From Manihot esculenta (lineage: Eukaryota; Streptophyta; Magnoliopsida; Malpighiales; Euphorbiaceae), in contig NC_035171.2 of the NCBI RefSeq assembly GCF_001659605.2, positions 11,042,614-11,106,613 on the forward strand: a stretch of 64,000 nucleotides of DNA, in the 5' to 3' direction. Position numbers and translations under genes: made by a program. This document shows positions 61,501 to 64,000 of this stretch, in pieces (positions within the stretch are counted from its first letter, which is position 1; each line of letters starts with the position of its first letter). Under the pieces are notes generated by a model. The model had not been told where the DNA came from, made no database searches, and worked only from the letters and a program-made list of their open reading frames with translations.

Positions 61501-64000
61501 GGAAAGGAATATGACAATGTGATCCACATATTATAGTGAAAATGTAAATCACCTGCCAAAACCCAAAAGAATTACACAAAGATTTTCTATTCATATCTAT
61601 GACTAACATGCAATGTGCAATGCTAAAGTGAAAAGTTTACGCAGATAGGCATATGCATTGAAAATTAGTAGAGAGAGAGAGAAAGAGAGGATCTACATGA
61701 TGTATATCTTAGCAAAGTAACCGATAATTGTAGAAATAACAGCAAAAGTGACCCAAAGATCAGCCATTGGCATTTTAAGTGAGCTCATAACAGCAACCTG
61801 TAAAAAGGAAAAGGCATGCTAAGTGAATTCAGAAAAATAAGGGGGAAAAAGCCTACTAAAAAAACTCACCAGTCCAATTATAGCAGAACCCAGGAACCAA
61901 ACCCAGTCGACTGGAGTTAACCCAGGATTCTTCTTTTCAGGCTGGCATAAAAGTTTCAACACCAGGTCATTTGGTATATTAACATCAAAGCAAAAGAGAG
62001 GCTGCAAAAGAATGAGAGAGAGCAAAGCTAAAAGTCTCACAAGAACTATTTCCATATCAGCCATTGGAATTTTCTGGAAATGCTTCACATAGATTCCCCG
62101 GTCCTTTTTTGTTTTCGTACTTGTTTTCCTGGTAAATCAGCATTCTTCCATGGTCTCAAATAATTTTATTTATCATTTTTTCAAAATTAGTTTCAGAATA
62201 AAATGACTTGAGGAATACGTTAAAGTGCTTCCACTCCCCTCACCCTTCAAATAAATAAATGAATAATCACATAGATTAAGATCATCAACCAAAAGAGCTT
62301 CGTCTAACATGAAATAAATCCAATTTTAAGGTGCTTTCAACTTCCTTAATTGAAAAGAACTATTCCTTAATTGAAAAGAACCATTCCTCCACATCATAAA
62401 ACTATAGATCACAGGAACCCTGTGGATAACGTGCACCAATTACTAAAAGTATGCAGGCAAGCAAAACAGACTTGGGATCCTTTTGACCTAAGTGTTAGTT
62501 ATGAATATGCGGATTTTTTCTTTTTGTAAATATTTCTATTTAGGAATATTATATATCTCCCACTGTTTTCCTGTTTAGGAAATAAATGGTTTTCTAATTT
62601 CCTTCTTGCTGAAATCTTGACCCTGAAATCATCTATTGTTTGAAATTTGCCTACTATAAAAGCATTAGCAGGCAGTTCTCAACATTTCTATATCTGTCCT
62701 GCACCAATATGCTCATCTTGCAATTAGAATGACCACCAAAAAATGTTTACACAATCATGCAAGACTTGTTCAGCGTAACACTACTCACAAAATAATAATT
62801 AAAAAGAAAAAGAAAAAGAACAAAAGCATTACCTGTAAACTACTATTATCCTTTCAAATGTAGGCTCTTGTATTGTAGTCTTGCTCAGCAAATTGCCAAT
62901 ACTTCAGAACACAGAGCAGGAATAGGAATGTCACTATGTGGCAACAATCAACTGATAAAAAGCATGCAAATAAAATTGAAGATGGGCAGATCGCAGGCTG
63001 TGTGTTCAACATATGCCAATTACTGTTCATGGTAATAATCCTTTTTCTTAGGTATAAATAATTCCTTTTGAATATCGATGCAGAATTAGTCTCCAACAAA
63101 GCTGAATGAGAAAGAAAGGATCCATATATCCGAACCAACTAGTCTAGGATCAAGGCATAGTTGTTGTTGTTGTTGTTGTATAAATAATTGCAAGGGCACA
63201 CCCAAGCACTCCCCTCCCTCTTTCTAACCCATTAAACAAATTACAAAGACGTGTGCACGATTTTCAAGTTTATTAACCATTGCAAGTTAAATTCCAGTTT
63301 CAAGTAACCACATCTGAAATTAGGGGAAAAAATCTGGGAGCAGATTGCCGTTTTAATTACTATGTCATATATAACTGAACTTCACTGCAAATCATAGTTA
63401 AGGTGATGGTATTTAAGCCAATGAAGAGGTCTAAAGCCTCAATTTAAAAAAGCATATGGAGGCACTCCTGGCAGGTTCTATGCATGTGTATGTGCATGCA
63501 CCCTCATGCATGTGTATGTGCATGCACAAGAGAAAGTGAAAGAGAGTATTTTTATATAAATTGGTCTGATTCTTCAACTAGCTGAACAATGGAAATATTA
63601 TCAGGATTAAGGAACTGTAAAAAAAGTATAAATTGATCAAATGAATAATCATAAGAGACAAGTTGGAGTAAATATGAATAAAAGTTAAAAATAACAAAAA
63701 GTATTGCAGATAGATATACTAATACAACTTCAACAATTTTCACAAATATGTTATGCAAAAGATGCTCAAAGAGTGGTTTATGCCTTGTCAAATAGAAGCA
63801 ATAAAGAGTCAAATTCATCAATAATAAATAATAATAACCGCAAGCATTCAAATGAAATCCACAACCTTATTTCCATATTTTCTAGACAAATTCGTTCAAC
63901 AAGTTCAAAATCCTGATCTGCTAGAGTGGTAATTTCATTATTCTTCTTTACATGTTTCTTTTGCTGTCTGCTTGACCTTCTGGTCAACATTTCTTCTAGC
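58563..64000 (-). CDS. DUF3754 membrane protein (At3g19340-like), 3' part, ten exons seen
   Basis: Minus-strand exons: beyond 64,000-63,866; 62,901-62,833; 62,128-62,041; 61,941-61,870; 61,797-61,697; 60,349-60,232; 59,205-59,146; 59,038-58,928; 58,803-58,777; 58,676-58,563 (TGA). All introns are GT-AG and the phases agree throughout, giving about 297 residues of a protein whose N-terminal part is outside the window. Conserved stretches: TRRSSRQQKKH, LLSKTTIQEPTFERIIVVYR, KKDRGIYVKHFQKIPMADME, PEKKNPGLTPVDWV, MYDKQLDSGRGTLLHLCD, VIQQEVKEVIISFFILM and ANEIIGTTTEEVV. Two membrane spans lie near VWFLGSAIIGLVAV and WVTFAVISTIIGYF. The function of DUF3754 is not established. A 27-nt microexon (58,777-58,803) is supported only by phase and splice signals. 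Confidence 0.87.
59560..59880. other. Unexplained GC-richer segment in a DUF3754 intron
   Basis: The intron 59,206-60,231 is AT-rich except here. The segment includes GTGGCTTGGAAGTGGCTTGG and TGGCCAG/CCCGG-type words unlike its surroundings. The open frame at 59,661-59,879 has no recognisable motif. It may be a fragment of an unidentified mobile element. Confidence 0.35.
60966..61388. mobile_element. Mutator-type MITE in a DUF3754 intron
   Basis: 423 bp flanked by a perfect 9-bp target-site duplication GGATAAAAC (60,957-60,965 and 61,389-61,397). Degenerate terminal inverted repeats match about 10 of 16 positions (CTATGTTGCTTGGACT against TTATGACACTCCGACT from the other end). A 9-bp TSD is typical of Mutator-like elements. 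There is no coding capacity, so it is non-autonomous. The motifs CGAGTACTTGGACACG and GACATGGATACGG recur in many dicot repeats. Confidence 0.75.
63118..63182 (+). mobile_element. 3' end of an Au-type SINE
   Basis: GGATCCATATATCCGAACCA, then CTAGTCTAGGATCAAGGCAT, then a (GTT)n tail at about 63,164-63,179. This matches the well-known 3' end of Au SINEs in plants, as I remember it. The 5' body and pol III boxes are not recognisable, so this is a truncated copy in the intron between 62,901 and 63,866. Confidence 0.55.
63476..63530. repeat. Short tandem repeat of TGCATGTGTATGTGCATGCA units
   Basis: Two copies of a 27-bp unit containing GCATGTGTATGTGCATGC, each self-complementary at the GCATG ends, in an intron of the DUF3754 gene. 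They are probably simple-sequence expansion. Confidence 0.6.

Overview
This is plant nuclear DNA, almost certainly from a eudicot. The evidence is spliced genes with GT-AG introns, Ty3/gypsy and Ty1/copia LTR retrotransposons with plant-type primer-binding sites, AT-rich intergenic DNA and plant-specific gene families. The species cannot be read from the sequence.

Bases 1-44,400 are a nested retrotransposon pile that can be fully ordered from 5-bp target-site duplications (TSDs). The oldest layer is a decayed gypsy element of the Tat type. It has lost its left end. Its gag lies at 177-1582, PR-RT-RNaseH-second RNaseH at 11,850-14,388 and integrase at 24,097-25,260. These are followed by an array of 80-bp tandem repeats and an antisense, spliced accessory gene (28,955-33,926, minus strand). 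Four insertions of one long-LTR chromovirus family (Tekay/Del-like) break it up: complete element A (1877-11,844, plus, TSD ATAAA), complete element B (14,389-24,091, minus, TSD CGGAG), and solo LTRs C (25,923-28,268, TSD GCCAT) and D (30,062-32,627, TSD TCAGC). A decayed copia element (35,641-44,391, TSD AACAT) follows. It carries solo LTR E of the chromovirus family (38,167-40,302, TSD GAGGC) and an unrelated 1.49-kb solo LTR F (41,217-42,705, TSD GTTTT). None of the retroelement reading frames is intact.

Bases 44,400-64,000 hold three host genes in AT-rich DNA. These are a short membrane-anchored receptor-like kinase (49,285-51,774, plus, seven coding exons), a UPF0496/DUF677 protein (55,220-56,517, plus, two exons), and the 3' part of a DUF3754 membrane protein gene (58,563 to beyond 64,000, minus, ten exons seen). 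The last two converge. From memory, their Arabidopsis counterparts At3g19330 and At3g19340 are also neighbours. A 423-bp Mutator-type MITE with a 9-bp TSD and a SINE tail lie in introns of the DUF3754 gene.

The signals most worth following are in the chromovirus family. The long LTRs carry arrays of a 15-bp palindrome that contains the GCC-box core. They also have conserved splice signals in the leader and a tandem stem-loop block kept at the same place in all five insertions. In addition, elements A and B share one in-frame TAG inside integrase. The spliced antisense gene of the Tat element is the other unusual feature.
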